From positions 744,001-808,000 of the forward strand of contig JAGTXZ010000005.1 of assembly GCA_018398575.1 (NCBI GenBank): a DNA stretch of 64,000 nt, written 5' to 3'. The DNA is from Ampelomyces quisqualis (taxonomy: Eukaryota; Ascomycota; Dothideomycetes; Pleosporales; Phaeosphaeriaceae). Numbering within the stretch: position 1 is the stretch's first letter; each line of letters opens with the position of its first letter. A model generated the notes under the pieces. That model was not told where the DNA came from and made no database searches. It was given only the letters and a program-made list of their open reading frames with translations. Of the stretch, positions 35,301-47,087 are shown in pieces. The translations under genes were made by a program, and so were the position numbers.

Positions 35301-37560
35301 GCACTCTAAAACTAGGCTAAACCTACTACAGTTACTAGCGTTAAGTTATTTCTTAGTTTTGCTAGTTTCTATTAACAGTTTATTAAGGATTTCTCCTGTG
35401 TAGCTAAACTAATCCTAAAGCTTTAAAGTCCCTCTACACTGTTTAAATAGACTACAGACTGCTAACAGGCTTTTAATTAGATTAAAGCCTTACTTTTAGC
35501 TATTCCTACACTATCTTATTTCTATTCTAAGTATAATATAAAGTTAGAAACTAACGCGTTAGATAGAGTAATAGCAGGAGTACTCTCTTAGAAGCACCCT
35601 AACAACAAGTAGTATCCTATAGCCTTCTATAGTTACACTCTATTTGGGGCTAAGCTTAATTAAGAAATATATAACAAAGAACTTTTTGCTATTCTAAAAG
35701 TATTTAAAAAGTAGAGAGCTAAACTTACCTCTATACAGAGTTAAATCCAGGTGTATTTAGATTACTGCTCCTTAGAATACTTTATAACTACTAAGGTTCT
35801 TAATACACGTTAAGCACAATAGGCAGAGATTATTGCCTCTTTTAATTTCTGCATTAAGTACACGCCTGGCAAGCTTAACAAGCAAGCTGATATTCTAAGC
35901 TAAAGAGAACAGGACGTTAGCAAGGTTAAGGCTGCCTAACAAGACAACAGATCTTGTGTACTTCTAGGACCTAAACGCCTAAACCTTCTAGTTAACTCTA
36001 AACTAGCTTAGAACTACGTTTGTAACTAGCTAGAGATTAATATTTTAGCTATTTTAGTCTAATCTATTAGTGCTCCTCTAAATCTTAACTTGTTAGAACT
36101 AATTAAAGCCTTGTTAGTAGAGAATTGCTGCTCCTTTAAGGAAGAACGCCTTACGCTACTATAGCTGTATTATGTCTAAGAAGGACTACTGCTATATTAC
36201 TTACGCCTATATGTACTTAGGGATTTCTCTTTGTGCACCTAACTAATTAGAGAAGCTTACAATTAGGTATCTACTGCTTACCTAAGCGCTATAAAGACGT
36301 ATTAGCTCCTAGCTTAGTAATACTACTAGAAAGGTATAGAGGCTATATGCAAACGCTATGTACAAAACTGCGTTTTCTATTAAAGATCTTATCTAAGACA
36401 GCTCTAATCCTAAGGGTTTCTCTATCTATTACTAATTTCTAACAGGCCTATGCAGCATTTGTGTATAGATTTTAAAACATTTCTAACTAATTAGCATAGC
36501 TATAATTAAATTATAGTTATTATTAATTGCCTATTAAAGCAAGCTATCTCTATCCTGTGTTACAAGACTATTAACGCCTAGGAAATAGCTTATTTGTTTA
36601 TTTAATAGGTATACCAATTTAGCTACACGCTTAAAAGCATAGTATCTGACTGCAGCCTCTAGTTTGTGTCCTAATTCTAGTCTAAGTTCTACAAGATCCT
36701 AGGCATGCAAATTAAGCTTTCTACAGCCTACTATAAACAAACTAATAGACAAACTAAGATTATAAACAAGTATATTAATTAACAATTAAGGCTCTTTGTG
36801 TTCTACTACTAGGATAACTAGAGTAACCTTTTGCTAATAATTAATTAAGCTTAAGCTACACTGCTGCACTCTGCAATTAGTATAGCACTGTACTAGCTCC
36901 TGTTTAGATCTAAACTACAATAGAGCTAGAATTAAGTATTATCTCCTTTAAAACATAAAGATGTAAACGTTAAGAATGCCTTAAGCTTAGCTACCTGCAT
37001 GCATAAAGCCTAGCGCACAGCTAAAGACAATATAGAAAAGGCGCAGCAACAAATAGCTGCTAAGGTAAACAAATATTATTAACCTGTTAATTAGGCAGTA
37101 GGTAACAAGGTTTACCTCTTAACCTAAAACCTATCTGTTACCTGCCTAAGTCGCAAACTTGCTGAATTGTAAGAAGGCCTCTTTAAAGTTCTAGAACAAG
37201 TTAGCTATTTATTTTAACTAAAGCTACTTAAAGAATCTAAGATCTATAACGTGTTTGCTCTAGATGTCTTCTGCAAAGACTTTAACAACCCCCTAGCTAG
37301 TTAGCTAAGCCTAAACCTATCTAGCATCCTAATTTAAGGCATTAAAGAATAGAAAGTTAAAGAGATCCTAGCTAGCAAGCTATACTACTCTATTCTAAAG
37401 TATTGTGTAAAATAGGTAGGCTATAATCCTAACCCTACCTAGTATAATACCTTAAACTTTATAGGCGCTCTATACATGCTGCAAGCGTTCTATAAACGCT
37501 ATCTAAAACAGCTAGGACCTCTACAAGCGTTAGCTAAATAGATTACAGTATAAGAAAAAG
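32400..37560 (+). pseudogene. Chromovirus gag-pro-pol of copy 3
   Basis: Plus-strand frames with TAA/TAG replacing Gln/Trp codons. Gag: CCHC knuckle at 33535-33576 (C-Y-N-C..H..C). Protease: VNTSA (a mutated D/NTGA box) at about 33819-33833. Reverse transcriptase: RICIDY.KINALT at about 34800-34835 and the catalytic box, here YLNNILIY instead of YLDD, at about 35105-35130. RNase H about 35540-35720. Integrase: CxxC-type N-terminus, CIDFK, IVSDC and a later Gln-Thr-Asn motif, about 36350-36900. Chromodomain (KVKEILASKL...KYCVK.VGYNP) about 37339-37500. The gag knuckle and protease/pol lie in different frames, so pol expression probably used a frameshift or was already uncoupled. Confidence 0.8.
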
Positions 37561-37648
37561 GAGTTAAAGATCTTACAGCATTACAAGACAATTATGTTAG
37601 GGAAATTAAACTTAATATTGCAACTACTACACTAGTAGGTAACAGCTA

Positions 37649-38353
37649 TTAATAATAGAAGTCTTACTCTTCTATTAGATCTAACAGCAGACTGTTGTTG
37701 CTACTAGTAGAACGTTCTTAATTGTTTAAATCCTTAGGTGCAGACACTAACACACTACTTAGTAGTCCTCTATTCTAGCCCTGCTTGCTGTAAGTACTAG
37801 CCTCTTGCGCTGCCTTTTGCGCCTCCTCTTACTCTACTAACTAATTGGCCCTTAATGCTATTATAACATTTACTAGCTAAGCAACTACACTAGTTAACCC
37901 TGCTGTGCTTCTTCTAAGCGACCTAACCTCTTTAGCTATTGCCCTAACCTCCTTAGCTAGCTCCTCTTTTTAGTAATAAGCGCTAACTAACAAGTTAGCG
38001 TTATTTATATTAGCTACCTGTGCAGTGCTTACTTGCACAACAGTAGCTAACTAAAACGCTGCCTTCTTAACAGCAGCCTTCTACTCTAACACTACCTTAT
38101 TAGACTTGTCTCTACCTAAGGCAGCAAACCTGTAGTTAAGAGCCCTAGAAAGGCTATTATACTCCTAGCCTGCATATAGAAGAACTAGGCAACACTTCTT
38201 ATTTAAGAGTGTGCAATAAGCACACTTCTTAGACACGTTTAAATAAAATCTAAACTTAATATTAAAATAGCTGCAGGTAAAAGCCCTTGCAGCCTGCAGG
38301 CAAACAACTTAATAGGCTAAAGAATAAGCCTTAGAAGAGACAGAAATAGGTAT
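37649..38353 (-). pseudogene. Antisense accessory frame of chromovirus copy 3
   Basis: Same frame as in copies 1 and 2. The start codon is changed to ATA. Cys motif KKCAYCTLLNKKCC is the best preserved of the three. Interruptions are TAA/TAG only. Confidence 0.6.
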
Positions 38354-38676
38354 TGTGTGTATCTACTATACAGTTAGCTAGTAATTAAGAAAGAACAAGG
38401 CTTAGATAGCTTTAGGTATACAAACGTAAGGGGGAGAGTATAAAAAAGCAGTATACTAGAGAGCTAGCCTTGTATATATGCTTAAAAAGCTTAAGGTAAA
38501 GTTAAGAACGTTAAACGCGCTAGCGCGCTAATTAAAACAACAACAAACAGCTATATCACGTTATCTTAAAATAAACTTAAGGTAAATAAGAGTTTATAAC
38601 AATTTAGAGAGGTATCTAAAACAATACTAATGCAGACCTAATTGATAAAGACTATTAATTTTAAAAAGAAGAGTAA

Positions 38677-38975
38677 TGTAACAAGCACATGCAAACATAT
38701 GTTACATTTAATACCTTATAAAGGCTTAGTAACAGAGCATGTAGGAAGCTAGCAGATTAGGACTAAAAGCGCTCTAACAGCACTCTAACTTAGCTGCTAC
38801 GCCTACTATAAATATAAGCCTATAGCATAGATAGAGGACAAGTTTCTCTTGTCCTTCTGTACAAGACCTATAGGTATATAGCCAATCTAGAATCTCTGCT
38901 ACAACACGCACTCCTATATGCCTCTAATATGTATCTAATTTAATCTTAATAGCTGTACCTACCTGCGTTAATACA
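38677..38975 (+). repeat. 3' LTR of chromovirus copy 3
   Basis: 299 bp, followed by AATAG. Compared with the 5' LTR of the same copy, all differences are C/T or A/G. Confidence 0.95.
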
Positions 38976-41737
38976 AATAGCTTGCAATTACTACACGCCT
39001 ACAGTTAGGCACTATATAGCTACTATTGCGTTAATCTAGTTATTAATCTGCTTATGCAGAAAGGCAGCTAGTGCAAAGATTAAGGCATGCTTAATAGTAA
39101 TAGACGTAAACGCAGGCTTTGTCTAGTTAGTCTTAGCAAATTATTAGTATTATAGTGTCTAGGTTGCTTCTGCAAAGAAGAATGTATCTAGGGTGTGCCT
39201 ATTAGCAGCGCTGCCTTAAGCGGCGCGTCAAAAGGCTTTCTAAGCGTTAAAAGTAGTTATAAGAGGTAGTGTTAGCAACGCGCTTGCGCTAAGGTGTTAG
39301 TGTTTTCTCTAAAATACGCGCTAAAACACCTTAGCCTATTGCCTACATCTCTGCAAAGGTGCAGCAGATTGTTATTGCGCCTAAGACTACTATAGTCTTA
39401 ACCTTACTTCTATTATTAGCTTACAGTATCTAGGCTCTAATTCCTAGTCTGCAAATGTAAAAACTTACGCCTCTACAGTACTAGCCTAACTGCAACACTT
39501 TCTAGCACAGCACGCTAGCTATTACTCTACTATAATAGCGCACAACAGCGTTAAGACTAAACCCTATATATATAAGTTACTATATTAGAAAGTAGTATAA
39601 TAAGTATTGCAAGTCCTAATATAGTAAAGCCTACATCTACATAACAGGACTTAATACAACTATAACGCATCTAGATTACGCCTAGACAATTATTAAAGGC
39701 AATAGATTAGAGTACTAAGAACAGTTATAGTAATTATTTAGAGTAGATAAGAACAAGATAATGTTACTTAGACAATATTAAACAGTATAGAATTGGCAGT
39801 AATAGACAGAGTTACATTTATAGACTACTTCTGTAGCAAGGATATACTTTGCTATAAATAACTAAGGCCTAATTGTATCTTAAATACTCTAGCAGCAAAA
39901 GATTTATTCTCCTTTAAAGCTGCTTCTAATTCTACTTGTTTAAAGTTAATATAAGCTTGCAGAAGTTCTATCTTCTCTTTAGTAACCTTAAGGTAGGCTA
40001 TCTAGTTATTACTCTTGCTATTAATTAGAACTTCTAAGATAGTATATACGTCTAGCGTGTTACTATCCTGTAAGCTAATCTATTGCATATTTAGCAGATA
40101 AAACAGAGTTTAAAAGTGTGTTTAAATTAATTACTTACTAAGGCTAGCTAATTAGTTAGCTAGATAGTATGTCTCTTAAAGTACTAGGTAACGTCTGCAA
40201 CACTGCAACATTGTTGTTAGCAGAAACTTCTTATTAGAAATAGTAATATAGACAATGCAGTGTGTTAGAAGAGTGTATAGTTACTATTGTAACACACCTA
40301 TATACTAATAGTTAACAGAGGTAGTGCTAATAATAGAGTTAAGGTTAATAACTAGTAACATAAATGTCTTTTGCTATAAGTATTTAGAGCACCTATCTAC
40401 TAGGATTTAGCTATGTTTAATCTCTAGAATATCTACGTACCTGTGCAGACACTAAAGGCTATAGTCTGTTGCAATATAGAGAAGGTATACCTTCTGTAAG
40501 GCAAAGAGGCAACTAAAGAGAACTATAAATAAGCTAACAACTAGATAGTAGCTATAATTAAGCCTAGTTAGCCCTGTAAGTCTACGTCTAAACTGTCTTC
40601 TATAAGGTTTAGACTAATAAAACTAATATCTACTTCTAGACTAGAATAACGCCTATCTACTAATAGGCAATAAATAACAACTTAGATATATATGTCTAAA
40701 GATTTAGCAGCAGCGCCCTGTGTAGAGTCTGCTATTAAACCTAAAACCTATAATTATATAGCAACAAGCAATAGAAGACAACAATAAAATAATGTAATTA
40801 GAAACTACAAGGAACTTGCAACTTATACTTCTATTATTTAAACTTTCTTAATTTAAGTATAGTACCTAAAAGATTACAGAACTACGTAGTTCTTAACAAC
40901 GTCTAAAATTAGAGGATTTCAAATTACTAGCAGTATACGTAGCTGCCTATACAAGGATTCTAATACTTCTAAATATATACAGGAGTTTTATAAGCAAGAA
41001 TAGAGAAAGAGCATAGAAGAGATTAATTTGCATAGCGTGTAACATCTAATAGCAACATAGAGAAAGCTGTAAATTTAATAAAATTACTACACTAGACTAT
41101 ACTGCAATAAGAGACTACGTAGCACATAAGTAGCTATAGGTAGCTTAGTATTTTAATAGAGCCTAGCTAATTAAGTAGGCGTTAAGGACTACCTAGTGTA
41201 ACTAAAAAAAAGCAGCAGCTTAGGCAGAGAAAGGTAAGCGCAAACAGTCTATATACGTAGAAATATGTTCTAAAACTAATAGCCTACAAGAAGGCTAAAT
41301 ACGCTACTACAGAGTTTGTAGACTCTAATAATAACAAGGTACAATTATTACTGCTAAACAACTGTTGCCTTTAAGCATTAAGACTAAGAGAATTACTATA
41401 TTGCGTAGGAGGTTGCTAGAAGATGCTATCTATACTAGAGTTCTCTACTAAGCATATTAGAGTATACGTTAATTGTACAGAAACCCTACGTAGCCCTTAT
41501 AAATATATAGCAGACAACTTAGATAATGCAAGGCAAGTTAACTATTAGTTTTAAGCATCTTAAACTTTAGATAGAAACTATTAATTATCTAGTTAAAGTT
41601 AACACTTTACTTAACTAACTATTCTGCGCTACTAGCAACATTAACATGCTATAATATTAAATAGTATTACAATATACTTAGATATTAGAGAATATCTAAG
41701 TAGACAAAGTATATATAGCGTGCCTAAGCAAAATAAG

Positions 41738-42175
41738 AAAAGACTATTAAAGAACAAACTGCTTTTTGCGCTAAATGCACAAAGACCTGCAGCTTCTACA
41801 CTACTAACCTATAAAGAGGCAGTTAACAAGAAACTTACTAAGGCAAAGAGACTACTGCAGCTTTTTATAAATAAAGAGATCTTAGACCTATAATAACGCA
41901 AGGTTACTTAATTGTTACTATCTTAACAATATAGCAAGCCTAGTCTTGCGTTACAAGAAAAGAACGTTACACTAGACAAGAGTATACTATACAATCTTAC
42001 GCTAAACATTTACTATTACATTCTTTAGATATACAAGTTCTAGGACGTAAGGCACGTAACAGATGTATTTCCTATAAAGATATAGCTAAAATAAGGCATA
42101 TTATAGAATCTTAATGTGCTTTAACTCTTTCTTACTATAGCTAAATAGTACCTAGAGGCAAGGTGTTGTTAGAGT
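41738..42175 (+). pseudogene. Degraded plus-strand frame in the CACTA right arm
   Basis: About 145 codons with stops only as TAA/TAG. It starts KRLLKNKLLFALNAQRPAAS and contains KEAVNKKLTKAKRLLQLF, which looks like a helical basic protein. Not recognised. Orientation is opposite to the transposase. Confidence 0.3.
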
Positions 42176-43649
42176 ATATGCAACAAATTTGCTAAGCTTA
42201 ATAAAGCAAAAAGAGAAAGGCTGCACTTAAAGACTTAATAGACTATTAGAGATGTAAAAGCAACATACTCTTAGGCAAAAGAGTAATATAGATCTTTACC
42301 TTCTAGAGATTATAAGCTTAGCACTAGACATAGTTAAGAGGATATACTCTGCTTAAGCTAACAAAGCTGTATTCTATTAAGAAAGGCTGCAGCGCTATTA
42401 GGCAAAGCAAGTACTAATAGGATGCAACTAAAAAAAGTATCTAACAAGAAAAATAATGTTACAAGCTTACACAGTTAAAGTTAACACTCTAATAAAAGAA
42501 AGAGCAAAGCCTGCGCAATAACTATTTCTTCTAGCTTTTCTAGCTTAGACAAGAATAACTCTAACAAGTAAGATAGACTAGTATAGTAGTATAGTAGTAG
42601 TAATGTATATTCTACGTAGCAGTTGCATATAGGATTCTTATCTAAATAATTTAACAAAAAGCAAACTAAGAAGGTACCTACATGCGTACGCTACTTGCTC
42701 TACTATATAATCTATACATCTTGCCTTACTTCTTCTATCTATTATTTTTCTTACACTAGAGCAGACAATAAAGGCTGTAATTATAAGCTTGCAAGAAGTG
42801 CGCTCTCTTAGTAAGCTTCTAATTACATATCCTATCTACTAGCCTACTTACCTAACAACACATTAAGAAAAAGACCTTTAAATAGCAGTAAGAACTTTAA
42901 CGCAAGTAAACAATTTTCTGCTTATTAAAACTTGCTACTTTTTTCTTAGTAGCACTGTCTTTGTACAAGAAACTAACTAAAGGCACTTTAAGACAACAAC
43001 TTAAATAGTAGTAAGATATTTAAAGCTAGTAAACAACTCTTATATAATAATCTCTAACCCTAACTTAAGCATCTAGCTCTCTAGAAATCTAATAGTAAAC
43101 TGTGCAGTATATTTAAAACTTGCCTTAAGCGTTACGCCTACTTTAATAAGAGTATTAAGGATCTTATTAACACTACTAAAGCTGCAAAGTAACTTCTAAA
43201 TGTAATAGTAACACGTTTAGCAGTACTAGGTTAGCAAAGAGTTAGCAAAACAACTCTAATAAATACGCTGTTTAATTGCTACCTTCTAGCTATGCTTAGA
43301 GCGCTAAGGCAATATAGCTTATACTGCTTTTGTAACTATTATTAGGTAAAGAGGCAATACTACACACAATACTAAGACTAGTAATATTATTATTTACTTT
43401 AACAACAAGGCAGGTATAATAATCTGCATCTAAGAATAAGCTAATAACTAGTAGAAGAATTGCAATGCCTTAGAGAATAGAGATAACGCTCTTAACTAAA
43501 GAAACTTTATAAAAATAGCTTAAACAGCAATGCAGCGCCTTAATTACAAGGTTTCCTACTCTTTTAACGCTCTGCCTACTATAATATATAAACTACTTCT
43601 TGTACTACTATTAATGTTCCTCTATTAACTACAACTGCTTTCCTCTAGT

Positions 43650-44240
43650 TTGTTTATCTACACTAGGATCTAATAACTTACAAGAAACAAGATAGTTCTC
43701 TATTTGTAAAAGAGAACAACAAGTTACTACAAGTTTAATTAATATTAGAATAACATGTATAATAACAATTGCTGTTATTAAGTATAAAGGATTAAAGAAA
43801 GTTCTTACGTAGGCAAGCAATTTCTATCTTACCTAGTGCCTGCCTGCTGCATACTTTTCCTTAACCTCTTGTACAACTACTTTTCTCTACCTACTACATG
43901 CTTTTCCTTAACCTCTTGCACAACTACTTTTATCTAGATTGTAATTTGTGCCTTTGTAAAGTGCAAAGGATTAAAGAAAGTTCTTATGTAGGCTAGTAAT
44001 TTCTATCTTAACTAGTGCCTGCCTGCTATATACTTTTCCTTAACCTCTTGTACAACTGCTTTTATCTAAGTTGTTTATATACACTAGAATTTAATAGCTT
44101 GCAGGAACTAAGGTAGACTCTATTAGGTAAAGAAAAGCAACAAAGCACTATATTTTGTTCTAGCAGCTGTTAGTATAACATTTATAACAACTACCTTTAT
44201 TAAATGCAATAGATTAAAGGAAGTTCTTATAGTTAAGAAG
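43650..44240. repeat. Imperfect tandem repeats in the right arm
   Basis: CTTTTCCTTAACCTCTTG occurs three times (about 43850, 43900, 44030). AGTGCCTGCCTGCT occurs twice, GGATTAAAGAAAGTTCTTA twice with a third diverged copy, and TTTAT(C/A)TACACTAG twice. This indicates local duplication before RIP. Confidence 0.6.
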
Positions 44241-45361
44241 TAGCTAGGTAATAGAAACTCTAGTATAAACAGCACACAAGTCCTAACAGAGATCTAGTAC
44301 TTAACTAATAAGAGTGCTTTAATTATATATAGCTACAAAATTACGCAGCGTCTTAAGCTCCCTAAGAGCAACTGTCTGCGTAATAGCTATAAGAGTATAG
44401 AGCTAATTACAAAACCTAAGCTACTTTACTATAAAAGACGTAAGAGAGATTTAAACCTATATAGCTATAAAGTTACGCAGCGCCTTAAGCTTACACGCGT
44501 AATAACTTTTAATAGGCTATAAGTGCTTGTAACTTTGTTAACTAATCTTAATTTAATAGTATCTTTAGGCATATATCTAGATCTTATTTCTAGTCTCTTT
44601 TGCCTAACAGAAGGCAGTAGTTGTTAAGATTACTAAAGACTTAGCAGGCTACAACGCCTGCTACGTCTACTACTTATAACTAAGGCTACCTAGTTGTAGT
44701 GTATTTACTAACACTGTCTTAAACACAAACCTCTAAGAGTTTTAGTAACAAGTAGCAGGTACTTAGCAAAGCCTATTAACACAGTTTAACTAATAAGTAA
44801 CTGCTGCAGTTGTTAACAAGAATATTTGCTGTTACAAAGAATTAGTTTTAGATAGCTATAAAGGCAACAGGTGTTAGTTTAAACAAACAATTAACTTTAC
44901 CTTTATATTTCTAATCTGCTAGAAGCTTAGAGCGCTATAGCAAATGCTATTATAAAGAACTACTTGTAGGTTATAATAACAGGTTAAATTAGATTAAAGA
45001 AAGATTAATTAGCTTAACTCTAAATATATTTCTAGTTAAAAACCTAATAGCTTTTAAGATTTTGTGCTTAACTACGTTAACATTTACCTACGTCTTATGT
45101 AGTAAGCAGCATTAGCAAGTACTATTTGCCTAGCTTAAATAACGTACTGCTTAAGGCGTACAACAGCAGAATTTTTATTAATTTTGCGTAATACATAGTT
45201 TATATATATTTTAACAAAACATGAGATAATATACTGTAAGATTAGACAGGCAAAAAAACACTGCGACAGTGTAATATACACCAGAGCTGTGTAAATATCC
45301 CCTACGTGCGGTGTAAAGGAGTAAATTTACACGATACTGCGGTGTATATTAACACCGCGCT

Positions 45362-45392
45362 GGGTATTTAACACCGCATTTGTACCCCAGTG
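45362..45392 (-). repeat. Right terminal inverted repeat of the CACTA element
   Basis: Plus strand ends ...TTTGTACCCCAGTG followed by TAG. Just inside, GCGGTGT / ACACCGC forms a 7-bp-arm hairpin (45339-45358), and ACACCGC occurs again within the repeat. Confidence 0.88.
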
Positions 45393-45395
45393 TAG

Positions 45396-46002
45396 ATGGT
45401 CTCCCGCCCCCCATGCGGAGTACTAGTATGCGGGTTGTTAGCGCCGATTGATTTGTTTTGTGTACTCCGTATGCTCTGTGAAAACAGCGTACTTGTAAGG
45501 AATTTAGCTTGGGAGGGGGGTAGACTGTATGGGGTGTTGTAACATGCAGTAGAAGCCTTAAGTCTGCTCTAATTCTACTCCAAATTAGTAAGAAGCATGT
45601 ATTATGCTCTGATCTTGAGTATTTACGGTATACTATACCCAAGTGCTTAAGCTGTACGGAGTAGACAATATATTGTAAGCTAAAGAGGCAGCTTAGTAGG
45701 GTTAGCTTGCTAAATTTGCGACTGTTTACTATGTATCTTTACAACTAATCGACCGACTTATTTACTCTGCGCAGTCATTTTCTAACGCCAGCTGGCGGTC
45801 GCCCCGTTGTTCCAGGGTCCAACAATGTCTGGGATTGACACGATCGCCGTGGGTCGGGTCGACAGTGGGTATTGGTAGGTCACTGCCTCCTACAGGAGCC
45901 GCGCAGAGACTACGTTGTGTGTAGCTGGAAACTTACCCTCCCGTACTACATAAGTACTGCCGGAGCGATTGCCCGCGTACCTGTCGGATAGGTATATTCA
46001 TC
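45396..46002. other. Intergenic, right flank of the island
   Basis: About 600 bp of normal composition between the transposon end and the dehydrogenase start. It contains TACTCCGTA (45463) and TACGGAGTA (45655). No gene seen. Confidence 0.55.
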
Positions 46003-47087
46003 ATGTCTGTCGCACTTTGGCGCGCTTCTGGACTAATCACCTCGTCGATTGGTCATGTCGCATTCAACCCACTCGTCTCAGCTGCTTTGCTATTGGTATT
46101 GACGAAGGCCCCTGTAGGACTGCGCGAGCGAATTGTTAGTAGGATTGGGGTTTTGGGGGATCCGAAGCACTTCACGCATATTGTCAAGGCGCTGAAGTGG
46201 TGCCTTGCGCTGGGCGTTTCAGGCGTTGTTAACAGGCAGTTCAATGATGTGGCTTTGAACGCAGGGCGTTGGACGAGCGAGAAGCAGAGGTGGAATTGGA
46301 ATGAGGAAGTCGCTGTTATAACTGGAGGTTGTAGCGGTATTGGAGAATTGATTGTCAAGAGGTTGATTGAAAGGGGAATCAAAGTCGCAGTGCTCGACAT
46401 ACAGAGCCTGCCACCAAGTCTCCAGGGCTGTAAGTCCATGTGCTCTTCCAAGACGCAGTGTATTCCACAGCAGAGGCGATCGAATCCACACTCGGTACAC
46501 CCTCGATCCTCATCAACAACGCTGGCGTCTTCACCTCGCACACCGTCCTGAACACTTCGGACGAATATTTGCGCAAGATATTCGACGTCAATGTCCTGAG
46601 TAACTGGTACACGGTCAAGGCTTTCCTTCCAGCCATGATCGCAAACAACAAAGGGCATATCATTACCATGGCAAGCACAGCATCTTACATTGGCGTCGCT
46701 GGGCTAGCAGATTACACCGCAACCAAAGCCGCCATTCTGTCTTTCCATGAATCTCTCCGACAGGAATTGAAAACGCACTACAAAGCACCCAACGTTTTGA
46801 CGACTTCCATCCATCCCAACTGGGTACGCACGCCGTTGCTCAAGCCGGTGGTCGAGGAACTTGAACAAGCGGGCAGTACCATAATTGAGCCGGAGATGGT
46901 GGCGGACAAGGTCTTGGATTTGATGGTTGGGTGTAGAGGTGGACAGGTGTTTCTGCCGGAGGGAGTGAGCAAGCTTAGTGCGCTTAGGGCGGTGCCGAAT
47001 TGGTTGCAGGAGAAGCTTAGGGATGCGACTGCGGGGATGATTTCGAGGAGCGTGCAAGGGGAAAGCAGTAGGGAGTGGGAAGGATGA
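46003..47087 (+). CDS. Short-chain dehydrogenase/reductase, membrane-anchored
   Basis: NAD(P)-dependent classical SDR resembling fungal retinol/17-beta-hydroxysteroid dehydrogenase-like proteins; substrate unknown. An N-terminal stretch of about 100 residues with a hydrophobic segment precedes the Rossmann start VAVITGGCSGIG (about 105-116). NNAG, the catalytic Ser region (TMASTASYIG) and YTATK (YxxxK) follow, with a C-terminal helix. The two halves are in different frames: frame is restored only if 46430-46470 is a 41-nt intron (perfect GTAAGT donor, CAG acceptor), giving 347 residues. That intron is very short, and the resulting protein lacks the usual Cys-Asp-Val stretch after beta-3. The alternative is a small deletion causing a frameshift (pseudogene). 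The gene lies only about 610 bp from the transposon island. Confidence 0.72.

Larger units (their letters stand above)
31880..38975 (+). mobile_element. Ty3/gypsy chromovirus copy 3, uninterrupted
   Basis: LTRs at 31880-32178 and 38677-38975, target duplication AATAG (31875-31879 and 38976-38980), total 7,096 bp. Two bases after the 5' LTR lies ACAAGAGAAAC (32181-32191), the exact complement of GTTTCTCTTGT inside the LTR (32045-32055), pointing to self-priming. A purine tract AAAAAGAAGAG precedes the 3' LTR. The two LTRs differ by about a dozen transitions and no indel. It has all Ty3/gypsy chromovirus parts but no intact frame. Confidence 0.93.
38981..45361. other. Right arm of the CACTA element, AT-rich, no recognisable gene
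   Basis: About 6.4 kb of RIP-like sequence between retroelement copy 3 and the right terminal repeat. I recognise no domain. Some stretches have unusually long frames with few stops (plus strand about 41738-42175), suggesting decayed coding DNA. The region 43650-44240 has imperfect repeats. A GC-richer 130-bp patch at 39200-39310 (GCGGCGCGTCAAAAGG) stands out. It may hold cargo or accessory genes of the element. Confidence 0.45.
11626..45392 (-). mobile_element. CACTA/CMC-type DNA transposon, host of three nested retroelements
   Basis: The whole AT-rich island is bounded by 31-bp terminal inverted repeats (11626-11656 and 45362-45392, two mismatches) that begin CACTG and end CAGTG. They are flanked by a direct TAG on each side (11623-11625 and 45393-45395). 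CACT(A/G) ends with a 3-bp duplication are the hallmark of the CACTA/EnSpm (CMC) superfamily. A minus-strand Tnp2-like transposase pseudogene inside supports this. The span is 33,767 bp. Subtracting three 7,096-bp LTR elements and three 5-bp duplications leaves about 12,464 bp for the original element, a normal size for CACTA elements. Every internal gene is riddled with TAA/TAG from RIP-type C-to-T changes, so the element cannot move by itself. Confidence 0.82.

Noticed and set aside
43629..43820. Small minus-strand hydrophobic frame (63 codons) in the island
   Set aside because: It lies within repeated RIPed DNA. Length is easily reached by chance, and there is no recognisable signal beyond a hydrophobic stretch.
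11700..45300. AT-rich centromere
   Set aside because: AT-richness is accounted for by RIP of identified transposons bounded by precise ends; no independent centromeric signal.
11626..45392. Starship-type giant element
   Set aside because: The size and flanking repeats suggested it, but no tyrosine-recombinase (DUF3435) captain or cargo genes are seen, and the size is explained by three LTR insertions into a 12.5-kb CACTA element.
45349..45642. Minus-strand frame of 97 codons overlapping the right terminal repeat
   Set aside because: It crosses the transposon boundary, low similarity to any protein, not supported by neighbours.
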